Positions 1 through 9,032 are shown, numbered from the stretch's first letter. The stretch: DNA of 64,000 bases from Cyclobacteriaceae bacterium (GCA_016786495.1 JAEUUJ010000033.1:1-64000), one strand, 5' to 3'. Made by a program: numbers and translations. The notes: generated by a model not told the origin, from the letters alone.

Positions 1-5
1 CTTAA

Positions 6-106
<101 letters not shown>

Positions 107-110
<4 letters not shown>

Positions 111-222
111 TTCTTTTTATCAAAAGCCTCGTGTTAACGCACGGGGCTTTTTTTATGTCCTGACGCTACGGCTAGGATCCTGACTGAAACGTCACCATCG
201 CTGCCTTCTTTTTATCAAAAGC
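107..222 (+). repeat. 21-bp direct repeat bracketing two terminators
   Basis: The 21 bases at 107-127, covering the last bases of the 5S gene and the lead-in to terminator 1, recur exactly at 202-222, where they lead into a second hairpin. The second hairpin differs in its stem. This looks like the residue of a tandem duplication of an rRNA-operon tail, or of recombination between rRNA operons. Confidence 0.75.
122..154 (+). terminator. rRNA operon terminator 1
   Basis: The arm at 122-133 (AAAAGCCTCGTG) pairs with 140-151 (CACGGGGCTTTT), with one G-T wobble and a 6-nt loop, followed by a T run to 154. It lies 11 bases after the 5S rRNA and is a textbook intrinsic terminator. Confidence 0.92.
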
Positions 223-252
223 TTCATAGAATTATGAGGCTGTTTTGTTTTT
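220..252 (+). terminator. rRNA operon terminator 2
   Basis: AGCTTCATA (220-228) pairs with TATGAGGCT (233-241) around a 4-nt loop, with one wobble pair, followed by a T-rich tract. It is a back-up terminator between the rRNA operon and the gene starting at 288. Confidence 0.75.
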
Positions 253-274
253 AGGGGATTTTCACCCTAAAATC

Positions 275-282
275 TATCTTTG
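275..282 (+). promoter_or_regulatory. Bacteroidota -7 box TATCTTTG
   Basis: An exact match to the Bacteroidota -7 consensus TAnnTTTG ends 5 bases before the GTG start at 288. No TTTG lies at the expected distance upstream (the nearest, 244-247, is 27 bp away). If used, transcription would begin at or next to the start codon, giving a leaderless or nearly leaderless message. Confidence 0.5.
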
Positions 283-287
283 TCTAC

Positions 288-2945
288 GTGAAAAAAGCAC
301 CCTTCCTGATAACGCTCGGTTTATTTCTGCTGGTGGCGGGGTCTATTTTCGTATATCAGTTCTTTTTCAAAGAACGCGCGGCTACGATTTGGGATATGGT
401 ACCCGGGCAAACCGTGCTGATTTATGAACCCCGGGAATGCCAGGACTGCATTCAAAAGTCGGGAAATAATATCGGGCAGCTGGTTAAGAACTTACTTCTC
501 GATGCCGATAACCAGGATTCGCTGGCTAACGTGTTTGGCTTCCTGTTTACACCGCAATCCGGAAGAGCGATCTCGTTACACGTCATCAGCAAGGATGATT
601 TTGATGCCGTGTACTACTTTACCGGCAAACAGGCAACTTTTTTTAGATCGCACGTGAGCCAGTGGAAGGACACCAAAGGAGTTCGGTTTACGGAGCGAGA
701 ACTTAATGGTTTTAAGATTCTCGAATTCAGCATCAACGGCAAACTATTTTCATGTGTTGAACTTGATAATGCCTGGGCAGGAAGTTTTACACCTTTCCTC
801 ATCGAGAATGTTGTCCGCACCTTTGAATCAAAGGATGAAAGAAACTTACGAAAGGAACTTTCAGGCATTTATGCGCTTCCGCACGTCAAGGATGATGCGG
901 GCGATATTTACATTCATCTCGGTAATGTAGTTCGGCTTTTAAAGGTATTCCCGGCAAATTTATCGCGCCAACTCATGGATATCGGCGATGCGGGCCTGCT
1001 GGACATTAAGCAAACGGAAAACGCCATTGTTCTAAATGGTTTCAGCCTTGCCCGGAAAAATGACCCTACTGCATTGCTTTCCTATTTTGAAAGTCAATCG
1101 CCTGTTCAATTCACGATCAAACAGTATATATCGAACCAGACTATTGTTGGAGTGAATTATGGTATCAGTGACGGACTTGCTTTCTATAACAAGCTGTCAT
1201 TATCGCGAAATAAAGCCGTTCTCGACTCGCTGAACTCCCTGGTATCAATCGATTATCCCAAACTTTTTTCGTCTTTGGGCAAAGAGATGGCAGTTTGTTA
1301 TCTCGAGTCAGGTGAAGATGTGTCGAGCGTAATCGTGTTTGAAACACAAAGGCCCCGGGACTGGATTGCTGCGTTTGATCAACTTTCGGAGGAATCCCGA
1401 AAGGAAGACACTGTGTTCTTCGAGAATTATTCTACCTACACGATTCGTGAGATTGGGATCAGTAATTTTCCGGGTAAGCTCTTCGGCCCGCTTGCATCAG
1501 GCAATTCGACTACTTATTATTCATCGATTGGGAATTACATTATTCTTTCCGGGAGCATCGAAACAATGAAGGGATTTCTGGAAGACATTGATCAGGAGAA
1601 CGTGTGGGGTAAATCGGTAGCGTTTAACAAATTTACCGAGTCGACCTTGCTTGAATCCAATTTCAGCATCTATGTGAATACTCCGCTCGTCTGGAATAGC
1701 ATCACGGACAAGTTGAGTCCTCCGTGGAAAAAATTCGTTCAGAGTAATCAGGGTCTGCTGAACTCATTTGAATATGGAGCCATTCAGTTTAGCCATTTGA
1801 ATGAAAGCTACTACACCAACCTTACCTGGACATATGTTGATTATCAGGAGAAGGGTGGGAAAAAGATAAGTGTGCCAAGCGACAGACTCGTAGCAAGTTT
1901 TGGTTCTTCGCTCATCTCCAGGCCAACAATTGTTAAGAGTCATGTGAACGGAACGGACGAAGTGCTCGTGCAGGATTCGTCTTATGTTCTCTACCACCTG
2001 TCGGCTGATGGCAAAGTACTGTGGCAAAAGGAGATTCATGAGCCCATTGTGGGAAGAATCTATCAGGTTGATTATTACAATAATGGCAAACTTCAGTTCT
2101 TTTTCAGTACGAGCAACAAACTGCATATCATTGATCGTCTGGGAAATTATGTTAACTCCTATCCGCAGGAGGTTAAGCCTCGTGATGTTCTTTACACCAC
2201 ACTGGTGGACTACGATAAGAGTAAAAAGTACAGATTTTTGCTTGCTGACAGGGCGGGTAAACTCTGGATGTTTGATAAAGAAGGTGCAAATCTCGAAGGC
2301 TGGACTCCGTTTAACACAGGAGGTGATCTGATCGGACCTGCAAAGCACTATCGGATTCGTGGTAAAGATTATATCCTTGCCATTCGAAAAGATGGCTATG
2401 CATCTTTGACTACGCGCAGGGGAGAGATCATAAAAGGTTTCCCGTTCAATCTGGAGGCTCGTCCGCTTGGAGATTTTTATCTTGAGTCGGGAAATTCAGC
2501 CGGCGCAACAAACTTCGTATGCGTATCCAAGGATGGCTTTCGAATTCGGTTCAATCTTCAGGGTCAAATCCTGAGTCGTGAAACGCTGATAAAGCCTTCG
2601 TTTGAAACTCAATTCAGCCTGGTAGCAGAACAATCCGGCAAGTCGTATGTGATCAAGCGTCAGGATTCGAAACGGCTTACGGTGCTGAAACCCGATGGCA
2701 GCGAGATTTTCTCCAATGCAACTATCGGAATGAACATGGCTGAGGTTAAGTTCTATGATTTTGGAGCGGGTCGTGTATTTTACGCACTAACTGACCTGGA
2801 GCAGGAACTTTCGTTTGTCTATGATGCCGCAGGCAACTTGCTTACCACAACTCCGTTACAGGGCACTTCAATTGAACTGCGGCCTACCCGCAATGAAATG
2901 CCAAAAATTTTCCTGGTAGATGGCAACTCACTGATCATCCAGTGA
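288..2945 (+). CDS. Membrane-anchored protein with C-terminal beta-propeller-like region, function unknown
   Basis: An 885-residue protein that I cannot assign to a characterised family. Residues 5-27 form one hydrophobic segment after MKK, so the protein is probably an inner-membrane-anchored periplasmic protein or carries an uncleaved signal. The N-terminal half (about 30-530) has alternating beta and alpha patterns, with repeated phrases such as 'FKILEFSINGKLFSCVEL' and 'YYSSIGNYIILSGSIETM', resembling the DUF3352-like bodies seen in other bacteria. The C-terminal half (about 540-885) has blades like 'YVLYHLSADGKVLWQKEI' and 'KLHIIDRLGNYVNSYP', which look like a PQQ/WD40-type propeller. 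The start is GTG, chosen because it precedes a signal-like segment and follows a TATCTTTG box. It stands alone after the rRNA terminators, and its last 11 bases overlap the end of bioA on the other strand. Confidence 0.85.
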   Translation: MKKAPFLITLGLFLLVAGSIFVYQFFFKERAATIWDMVPGQTVLIYEPRECQDCIQKSGNNIGQLVKNLLLDADNQDSLANVFGFLFTPQSGRAISLHVISKDDFDAVYYFTGKQATFFRSHVSQWKDTKGVRFTERELNGFKILEFSINGKLFSCVELDNAWAGSFTPFLIENVVRTFESKDERNLRKELSGIYALPHVKDDAGDIYIHLGNVVRLLKVFPANLSRQLMDIGDAGLLDIKQTENAIVLNGFSLARKNDPTALLSYFESQSPVQFTIKQYISNQTIVGVNYGISDGLAFYNKLSLSRNKAVLDSLNSLVSIDYPKLFSSLGKEMAVCYLESGEDVSSVIVFETQRPRDWIAAFDQLSEESRKEDTVFFENYSTYTIREIGISNFPGKLFGPLASGNSTTYYSSIGNYIILSGSIETMKGFLEDIDQENVWGKSVAFNKFTESTLLESNFSIYVNTPLVWNSITDKLSPPWKKFVQSNQGLLNSFEYGAIQFSHLNESYYTNLTWTYVDYQEKGGKKISVPSDRLVASFGSSLISRPTIVKSHVNGTDEVLVQDSSYVLYHLSADGKVLWQKEIHEPIVGRIYQVDYYNNGKLQFFFSTSNKLHIIDRLGNYVNSYPQEVKPRDVLYTTLVDYDKSKKYRFLLADRAGKLWMFDKEGANLEGWTPFNTGGDLIGPAKHYRIRGKDYILAIRKDGYASLTTRRGEIIKGFPFNLEARPLGDFYLESGNSAGATNFVCVSKDGFRIRFNLQGQILSRETLIKPSFETQFSLVAEQSGKSYVIKRQDSKRLTVLKPDGSEIFSNATIGMNMAEVKFYDFGAGRVFYALTDLEQELSFVYDAAGNLLTTTPLQGTSIELRPTRNEMPKIFLVDGNSLIIQ

Positions 2946-4206
2946 GAAATTCTTCAATGGCGCTATAAATAGTTGACAGCTGTTGCCTGGATATGCAATA
3001 CGGAGCTACTATATAAAAAGTGTTTCCCAGTGGTCTTAGCAGAATATTTCGACTCATGAAGTAGTCGTAAATTTTGCCGCGGATAGAATTGGAATACGAT
3101 GTTTTTTCGGGCGTGCGTAATTCTATCGCCAATATCGTCCCCAGCGTTCGAACCTCTTTTACAATTGCGTACTTCTCCAGTTTGCTGGCAAATTCCTGGT
3201 GCAGATTTGCGATTGTCTTGATCTGCTGCTGACAATCGGAGCTTTGCAATAGCGTGAAACTTGCATTAGCAGCTGCACAGGCAAGCGGATTGGCTGTGAA
3301 GGAGTGCCCATGAAAGAAAGTCTTTGTAAACTCTATGGTTTGAAATGCGGTTAGAATTCTGTCCGAAACCGCAGTCACACCCAGCGGCAGGGTGCCTCCG
3401 GTTAAACCTTTTGACAGTGCAACCAGATCAGGTTTTGTTTCTACGTAGTCGCTGGCAAAAATTCTCCCTGTTCGGCCAAACCCGGTAAATACTTCATCTG
3501 CAATACAGACAACTTCTTTCGCCCGGGCTAATGAAAGTAATTGATTAAGAATGCTGGCTGCGTACATTCTCATGCCGCCTGCTGCCTGAATCAACGGCTC
3601 ATAAATAAATGCTGCGACATTACCGGAAGTAAGCAGACGTTCAAATGTCTCAAGTACGGTGGTTTCGTTTTCGGAAGTCGGAAACGGAATAAACTCGACT
3701 TCGAATAAGTATGGTGCAAAGGCAGCTGTAAAAATGCTTCGATCGCCAACCGCCATGGCACCAAATGTATCGCCATGATAGCTGCCTTCCAGTGCAATGA
3801 TTTTCTTTCGTTCAATTCCCTGGTTGTGCCAAAACTGCATGGCCATTTTAAGCGCGACCTCTACTGCGGTACTGCCGTTATCGGAAAAGAATATTTTTGA
3901 AAAGCCTTTCGGCAGGATGCTTAATACATTTTCTGAAAGTGTGATTGCAGGTTCGTGGGTGAAACCTGCAAAAATAACATGCTCAAGCTTGCGTGCTTGC
4001 TGCGCAACCGCTTCCGCGATAACGGGATGGGAGTGCCCGTGCAAGTTGACCCACCAGGAAGAAATGGCGTCAATAATTTTGCGCCCGTCGGCAGTGTAGA
4101 GATGAACTCCTTCGGCACGATCAATAAGCAGGGGTTCAATTCCGCCTTCGAGCGGTGTAAACGGATGCCAGATGTTCTTTTTGTCCTTCTCGGATAGATT
4201 GCTCAT
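2935..4206 (-). CDS. bioA: Adenosylmethionine-8-amino-7-oxononanoate aminotransferase
   Basis: This enzyme converts 8-amino-7-oxononanoate (KAPA) to 7,8-diaminononanoate (DAPA), using S-adenosylmethionine as amino donor, in cytosolic biotin synthesis. It is a 423-residue class III PLP aminotransferase of normal length. Visible features are the N-terminal 'IWHPFTPL' and 'SSWWVNLHGHSHP' blocks typical of BioA, the glycine-rich 'DNGSTAVEVALK' segment, the PLP-contacting Asp237 in 'IADEVF', and the Schiff-base Lys266 in 'LSKGLTGG'. It is last in the SDR-bioF-bioD-bioA operon, and its start overlaps the end of bioD by 4 bp (ATGA), indicating translational coupling. Its stop overlaps the convergent gene on the plus strand by 11 bp. 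Confidence 0.96.
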   Translation of the reverse strand: MSNLSEKDKKNIWHPFTPLEGGIEPLLIDRAEGVHLYTADGRKIIDAISSWWVNLHGHSHPVIAEAVAQQARKLEHVIFAGFTHEPAITLSENVLSILPKGFSKIFFSDNGSTAVEVALKMAMQFWHNQGIERKKIIALEGSYHGDTFGAMAVGDRSIFTAAFAPYLFEVEFIPFPTSENETTVLETFERLLTSGNVAAFIYEPLIQAAGGMRMYAASILNQLLSLARAKEVVCIADEVFTGFGRTGRIFASDYVETKPDLVALSKGLTGGTLPLGVTAVSDRILTAFQTIEFTKTFFHGHSFTANPLACAAANASFTLLQSSDCQQQIKTIANLHQEFASKLEKYAIVKEVRTLGTILAIELRTPEKTSYSNSIRGKIYDYFMSRNILLRPLGNTFYIVAPYCISRQQLSTIYSAIEEFLTG

Positions 4207-4802
4207 GTCAAACTTGTTCTCAACTGTTCGCTGTACTTTTTCACGGTGGCTGCAGATACTTCCTTTTCCCGATCAATCCGCAACAGGCATTTATAATTCG
4301 TGTGTTGCAAAATGATGCGCTCGCTTTCCGGATTAGAAGGGCCGTTGAAAATAATTCCCTTCACGCGATACCCTCGTGTTTTTAACAGGTGTGCGCTCAG
4401 CAGGGTATGGTTGATACTTCCTAAATACAAGTCTGCTACGAGTATAATTTCTGCATGCAACTGAGGGAACAAGTCGACTACAAAGTCTGTATCGTTCAGA
4501 GGAACCAGGCACCCACCCGCACCTTCAACCACCAGTCCGTCTTTTTTGGGTAATAAAAATGAAGCGAGTGTAATATTTACCCCGTCAATTTTTGCCGCGG
4601 CATGGGGAGATGCAGGTGTTTTGAGTACGTATTGTTCCGGGTGAACAACCGTTTCCGGCAGGAGGCTTTTGATTGTGTCCGAGTCTTTTGGAAAGCCTGC
4701 TTGTACCGGTTTCCAGTAGTCAAATCCCGTTGCAGCACATAGTATTGCTGATACAAGTGTTTTGCCCGAGTCGGTGTCGATTCCGGTTACGAAATAATTC
4801 AT
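4203..4802 (-). CDS. bioD: Dethiobiotin synthetase
   Basis: ATP-dependent carboxylase that closes the ureido ring of dethiobiotin from DAPA and CO2. The protein has 199 residues, slightly shorter than the E. coli enzyme. The N-terminal P-loop 'GIDTDSGKT' (residues 7-15), the Lys/Gln of 'YWKPVQAG' and the 'VVEGAGGCLVPL' strand match the BioD family. It sits between bioF and bioA with 4-bp ATGA overlaps on both sides, so the three steps are made from one coupled message. Confidence 0.96.
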   Translation of the reverse strand: MNYFVTGIDTDSGKTLVSAILCAATGFDYWKPVQAGFPKDSDTIKSLLPETVVHPEQYVLKTPASPHAAAKIDGVNITLASFLLPKKDGLVVEGAGGCLVPLNDTDFVVDLFPQLHAEIILVADLYLGSINHTLLSAHLLKTRGYRVKGIIFNGPSNPESERIILQHTNYKCLLRIDREKEVSAATVKKYSEQLRTSLT

Positions 4803-5923
4803 GCTATAGATGCAAGTTCATTGACCAGGCTTGTGATTTCCTGATCGGAGTTATACGTATGTAAACAAATCCGCAGTCGTTCTGAACCTTTTGGTACCGT
4901 TGGGGAAAGAATGGGGCGGATATCAAAGCCTTTTGCCTGAAGTTTCTTCGAAGCCTCTTTAACGCGTTCCACTCCCGGCAGAATAATCCCCTGAATCTGA
5001 GTATTGCTGTTCATCGAATCCAAACGTTGCTTCTTAACCAGAGAAACAAATAAGTTGATCTTTTGTTGCAGCACATGTTGCAGTGCGATATTGGCCTTTA
5101 GAAATTCAAAGGCGCATTCTATCCCGGCCACACTGTGGACTGGCATAGCGGTTGTAAAAATAAACGGGCGCGCAAAATTAATCAGGTAGTCGATCAATGT
5201 TTTTGATCCTGTTACGCAGGCACCATGACAGCCCATCGCTTTGCCGAATGTGTAAATGCGAATGGCAATTTTATCATGGACCTCTTCTGAAACGGCAAGG
5301 CCGGATCCCAACGGGCCGACAATACCAGTACTGTGTGCTTCGTCAATGATAACGTGCGCATCATATTGTTTGGCCAGTAAGACGAGTTCTTTCACAGGGC
5401 AAACGTCACCATCCATAGAATAGTAGGATTCCACCACTACAAATTTGTTCCCTGTTGCCTGCCTGAGTTTTTTTTCGAGATCAGTTAAATCGTTGTGACG
5501 AAACGAAAAATGACTTGCGAAGCTTAATCGTGCGCCATCCCGGATACAGGCATGAGCAAGCTCGTCATAGATAAGCGTGTCGCCTTTTTGAGGAATACAC
5601 GACAATACCGCCTGATTAGCTGCATAGCCAGAGTTGAAAATCAGTGTCGCTTCGGATTGGAAAGTTTTAGCAAGCGTTTGTTCTACCTGTTCGATGTACT
5701 CCGAGTTACCGGATAATAGCCTCGAACCAGTCGCACCGTTATAGTGAGGCAGCGCCAGCACTTTTTTCTGAATGAGGTGAAACAGCTCTTCAGAACGTGC
5801 CAGCCCGAGGTAATCATTCGATGTAAAGTCGATGAGCGAACGGTTGCTTACCAGTTGCCGGAACGCGTTGTCTGAATGGCGCTGTTGAAGTTTGCCGGCG
5901 AGAAGGTTATCTAACTCCGTCAT
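4799..5923 (-). CDS. bioF: 8-amino-7-oxononanoate synthase
   Basis: PLP enzyme that condenses a pimeloyl thioester with alanine, releasing CO2, to form KAPA, the first ring-building step of biotin synthesis. The alpha-oxoamine synthase signature is clear: 'TSNDYLGLA' near residue 35, 'GATGSRLLSGN' near 63, 'DEAHSTG' (Asp194, His197) and Lys228 in 'TFGKAMGCHGA'. The frame is open upstream to 6019, but those extra 32 codons run inside the preceding SDR gene and encode nothing BioF-like. The ATG at 5923 gives 'MTELDNLLAGKL', a normal BioF N-terminus, 8 bp after the SDR stop. The length of 374 residues fits the family. Confidence 0.94.
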   Translation of the reverse strand: MTELDNLLAGKLQQRHSDNAFRQLVSNRSLIDFTSNDYLGLARSEELFHLIQKKVLALPHYNGATGSRLLSGNSEYIEQVEQTLAKTFQSEATLIFNSGYAANQAVLSCIPQKGDTLIYDELAHACIRDGARLSFASHFSFRHNDLTDLEKKLRQATGNKFVVVESYYSMDGDVCPVKELVLLAKQYDAHVIIDEAHSTGIVGPLGSGLAVSEEVHDKIAIRIYTFGKAMGCHGACVTGSKTLIDYLINFARPFIFTTAMPVHSVAGIECAFEFLKANIALQHVLQQKINLFVSLVKKQRLDSMNSNTQIQGIILPGVERVKEASKKLQAKGFDIRPILSPTVPKGSERLRICLHTYNSDQEITSLVNELASIA

Positions 5924-5931
5924 TAACAAGT

Positions 5932-6789
5932 TTATTTCCCACGCATTTTCTCGATCGAATCCCAAAGTTCCTCCGGGATCGCTTCGAGATGACTGAACTC
6001 TCCGCCATTGCGAAGCCATTCACCGCCATCAATCGTAATAACTTCCCCGTTTACATAAGCTGAATAATCTGACATGAGGTATGCGGCCAGGTTAGCTAAT
6101 TCCTGATGCTCACCGACACGTTTTAATGGAATCCGTTCTGCAGGGTCAAACTTTTTTACCAATTCGCCCGGCAAGAGTCTGCTCCACGCGCCCTCTGTTG
6201 GAAATGGGCCCGGTGCGATGGCGTTGCTTCGGATTTTATACTTCGCCCACTCCACCGCGAGTGAACGCGTTAACGCTAATACGCCTGCCTTTCCGCACGC
6301 TGACGGAACAACATAGCCCGAGCCTGTCCAGGCATAGGTAGTAACAATATTCAAAAATACACCTGGCTGTTTTTTAGCAATCCAGTTTTTACCGGCTGCC
6401 AGCGTAGTGTAATAGGTTCCTTTTAAAACGATGTCGACAACAATGTCGAAAGCACGATGGGAAAGCCGTTCGGTGGGGCTGATGAAATTACCGGCTGCAT
6501 TGTTAAGCACACCATGAATTTGACCGAAGTTCGATTCGGTTTCGCGAAGTACATTTTCGATCTCTTCATACTTCCGCACATCGCAGACCACCGCCAGAAC
6601 TTTTCCTCCGGTTTCAGCCATCAACTCGCTGGCCGTGTTTTGTATAACGTCCGCTTTGCGACTGGTGATGACAAGATTTGCCCCGAGTTCCAGAAAGTAT
6701 TTTCCCATCGAACGACCAAGACCGGTGCCACCACCGGTTATGACAATTGTTTTTCCGGAGAGCGATCCGGGCTTAAGCATTCCTTCCAT
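5932..6789 (-). CDS. Short-chain dehydrogenase, 2,4-dienoyl-CoA reductase type
   Basis: NAD(P)H-dependent SDR of 285 residues. The cofactor motif is 'TGGGTGLG' (residues 18-25), the 'NNAAGNF' motif follows near 90, and the active-site region reads 'YVVPSACGKAGV', in which the usual YxxxK tyrosine is replaced by Ser while Lys is kept. This pattern, together with TGGGTGLG, is typical of 2,4-dienoyl-CoA reductases and peroxisomal-type enoyl-CoA reductases, so the likely job is reducing double bonds of unsaturated acyl-CoA during beta-oxidation. It is the first gene of the bio operon (8 bp before bioF), which suggests a link between acyl-CoA supply and pimeloyl precursor, though this is inference. 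A terminator at 6811-6834 separates it from the gene upstream. Confidence 0.85.
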   Translation of the reverse strand: MEGMLKPGSLSGKTIVITGGGTGLGRSMGKYFLELGANLVITSRKADVIQNTASELMAETGGKVLAVVCDVRKYEEIENVLRETESNFGQIHGVLNNAAGNFISPTERLSHRAFDIVVDIVLKGTYYTTLAAGKNWIAKKQPGVFLNIVTTYAWTGSGYVVPSACGKAGVLALTRSLAVEWAKYKIRSNAIAPGPFPTEGAWSRLLPGELVKKFDPAERIPLKRVGEHQELANLAAYLMSDYSAYVNGEVITIDGGEWLRNGGEFSHLEAIPEELWDSIEKMRGK

Positions 6790-6810
6790 AGCGGTTAAGT
6801 TAGGGCAAAA

Positions 6811-6834
6811 AAAAGAGGCCTCAAGGCCTCTTTT
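6811..6834 (-). terminator. Intrinsic terminator after the lipoprotein gene
   Basis: A perfect 11-bp inverted repeat, AAAAGAGGCCT / AGGCCTCTTTT, with a 2-nt loop, lies 19 bases after the stop of the minus-strand lipoprotein gene and before the start of the SDR-bio operon. A/T runs on both flanks mean it could work in either direction. Its position makes it the lipoprotein terminator. Confidence 0.88.
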
Positions 6835-6852
6835 TTAAAATGTTTGTTTTCG

Positions 6853-7905
6853 TTAGAGCAATCCCTCCAGACCGAGGCTTAAATCCTGCAATATATCGGA
6901 GAGAAGTTCGGTTGATCCGTCATTGTATTTGATATAGGGTATGAACTCACCGGTCGTTGCATCCTGTTCCAGGACAACCTTTCCACCCTGCTTTTCGCCC
7001 ACCCTCACGGAGATGTTTACAATGTCGTTAATATCTTCCGCGGTTTGTGACATCTTTCCGGTCATCGCAAATTTAACGTTCAGCAGTTGAACGTATGCGC
7101 TGGCAGATGAAACCGAGCTTTCGTCTTTCGTAGCGTCAGTAAAGGTTACGGATGCACCGAAGCCAATCAATACTTTTCCGCTTTTGCTCAGGGTTTCTGA
7201 AAAAGAAGATGACTTTGATTTCGTGTCATCGAAAGAAATCTCAAGTGCAAAAGGATTGGCGAAATAATAGATGTCACCTTTTACAGGCTGGTCTTCGCTG
7301 TTATATTCAACTTCTGCATTCAGCTCAAGTTCCTTCGTGCCGTCAACCTCAATTGAAGCCATGATCAGCGTGGGGCTGTATGCCTCGTCACCATTCGGTG
7401 TAGCAATTTCTTCATAAGCAGTCATTCTGAATTTTGCATCGTTGGTTTCTGAACCTTCGGTTGGGAACCAGATTTCGATAATTTCAGAATCACCGGTGCG
7501 CACAAAATTCTGACCCTCGAAGCTCCACTCGTACACTCCTTTATTGGCATCAAAATCGAAAGGCTCATCGCCAATCACACGTGCCTGTTGGGTTGCGTGC
7601 TTGAGGGTTCCGCGAATTGCGTAAACTCCGGCTTTGAGGTTTTCGATCGCTTGCTCACGCTTGCGCGCAGATTTACGTCCGAAGGGATTGCTTCCGTCCG
7701 TCAAAGTTGATAACTGATTCATGGCTGTATAGCCGGAACTCGTGGTAAAGGAATTCATGTCGGCTGAAACCTGATCGTTAGCCGTTTGCAGCGCAGCTTT
7801 AACTTCATCCTTGCTGGCTTTACCGGGTTCATCATCTCCGCACGAACTCAATATCAGGACGGTACTTAGCAAGAAAAATGAAAGAATAAGCTTTTGGTGT
7901 TTCAT
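6853..7905 (-). CDS. Lipoprotein of unknown function
   Basis: The 350-residue protein starts with a lipoprotein signal: a charged MKHQK, a hydrophobic core, and a lipobox 'LSSC' with Cys22 followed by GDDE. Acidic residues after the cysteine are common in surface-exposed lipoproteins of Bacteroidota. The rest is soluble and polar, rich in beta patterns such as 'YEWSFEGQNFVRTGDSEI', with a low-complexity 'DDTKSKSSSFSETLSKSGK' segment near 230. I recognise no enzyme motif and the family is unknown to me. It is a single-gene unit with its own terminator and is divergent from the OmpA gene at 8052. The 146-bp gap between them must hold both promoters. Confidence 0.85.
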   Translation of the reverse strand: MKHQKLILSFFLLSTVLILSSCGDDEPGKASKDEVKAALQTANDQVSADMNSFTTSSGYTAMNQLSTLTDGSNPFGRKSARKREQAIENLKAGVYAIRGTLKHATQQARVIGDEPFDFDANKGVYEWSFEGQNFVRTGDSEIIEIWFPTEGSETNDAKFRMTAYEEIATPNGDEAYSPTLIMASIEVDGTKELELNAEVEYNSEDQPVKGDIYYFANPFALEISFDDTKSKSSSFSETLSKSGKVLIGFGASVTFTDATKDESSVSSASAYVQLLNVKFAMTGKMSQTAEDINDIVNISVRVGEKQGGKVVLEQDATTGEFIPYIKYNDGSTELLSDILQDLSLGLEGLL

Positions 7906-8051
7906 ATGTACTAGGTGTTTGATTGTTTGATTAGTGATTTTGAATAACTCGGGCTGTCTGTTTGTAACCGCTTTTAACGGACGGTTTTCGGAGCTCTGTC
8001 CAAAAAAAATGTATTTTAGCGACCGAATAACGCTTTTTTAAACTCTTTATT

Positions 8052-9029
8052 ATGCATACCACAGCACCTTACGTATTCCGGCTTGCGAAGGTTGGGTTCT
8101 TTTTGCTTTTCCTGACTATTTTTTCATCCTGTATCGTATCCAAGAAAAAGTACGATGATTTGCTGGCGCAGAAGGTTCGATTGGATGCCGATTTGGCGGA
8201 TCGTGACACGCTGCTCGCCCAGGCTAACAAGAACATCCAAAGTTTAGATGAACGTGTGAAAAAGCTTTCCGCGGATACAACTTCGCTTGGTCAAAATGTA
8301 CGGTCTGCCTCAGGCAAACTTGCTGCCTTGGATAAGGAGTATTCCCAGCTTAATGCGTACTATAAAAACCTGCTGAACAGCAGCGGAAAATTGAATCGCG
8401 ACATGGCCCAGCAGCAGGAACAATTGCTCGCCATTCAAAATAATTTGGAGCGTACCCGCAAATTGAATGATTCGCTAAGCGTTAGTCTGACCGAACGCGA
8501 AAAGAAAGTTCGCGAATTGGAGAACATCATGGCAGCAAAAGACAAGGCTGTGAATGATCTGAAGAATAGCATCAGCAATGCGCTGTTGAACTTTAAAGAA
8601 AACGACCTGACCGTGAATGTAAAGAATGGTAAGGTTTATGTTTCGCTGGCCGAGCAGTTGCTGTTTGCGTCCGGAAGCACGGAAGTCGATGCAAAAGGAG
8701 TGAGTGCATTACAGCAGCTTGCAAAAGCGATAAAAGATCAGCGCGATATCAATATCATGGTCGAGGGGCATACAGACAATGTTCCGATCTCCAAGAAAAC
8801 TACGTACATGCAAGACAACTGGGACTTGAGTGTTATGCGTGCAACTGCGATCACTAAAATACTTACGAAGGCAGGCCTTGCTCCAGCGCAGGTTACCGCG
8901 GCGGGTAAAGGCGAATTTTCTCCGCTTGCACCAAATACGACTCCGCAGAGCAAGCAGAAAAACCGGCGAACAGAAATTATTATCACGCCTAATCTGGACG
9001 AACTATTCAAAATTCTAGGAACCAACTAG
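8052..9029 (+). CDS. OmpA-family peptidoglycan-binding lipoprotein with coiled coil
   Basis: A 325-residue outer-membrane lipoprotein. Residues 1-26 are a signal ending in the lipobox 'FSSC' (Cys27). Residues about 35-175 form a long charged coiled coil with heptad-like runs (for example 'DSLSVSLTEREKKVRELENIM'). Residues about 190-315 form the OmpA/MotB C-terminal domain, with 'LLFASGSTEVDAKG', 'VEGHTDNVPI' and 'KNRRTEIII', the last two contributing the diaminopimelate-contacting Asp and Arg. It should tether the outer membrane to the wall across the periplasm. A tiny membrane-protein gene follows after 3 bp, and then an MFS transporter, so the three may be co-transcribed. Confidence 0.93.
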   Translation: MHTTAPYVFRLAKVGFFLLFLTIFSSCIVSKKKYDDLLAQKVRLDADLADRDTLLAQANKNIQSLDERVKKLSADTTSLGQNVRSASGKLAALDKEYSQLNAYYKNLLNSSGKLNRDMAQQQEQLLAIQNNLERTRKLNDSLSVSLTEREKKVRELENIMAAKDKAVNDLKNSISNALLNFKENDLTVNVKNGKVYVSLAEQLLFASGSTEVDAKGVSALQQLAKAIKDQRDINIMVEGHTDNVPISKKTTYMQDNWDLSVMRATAITKILTKAGLAPAQVTAAGKGEFSPLAPNTTPQSKQKNRRTEIIITPNLDELFKILGTN

Positions 9030-9032
9030 CAT

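Noticed and set aside
1764-2348. A 194-residue minus-strand frame inside the 288-2945 gene
   Set aside because: Antisense shadow of a well-supported gene, no recognisable protein pattern.
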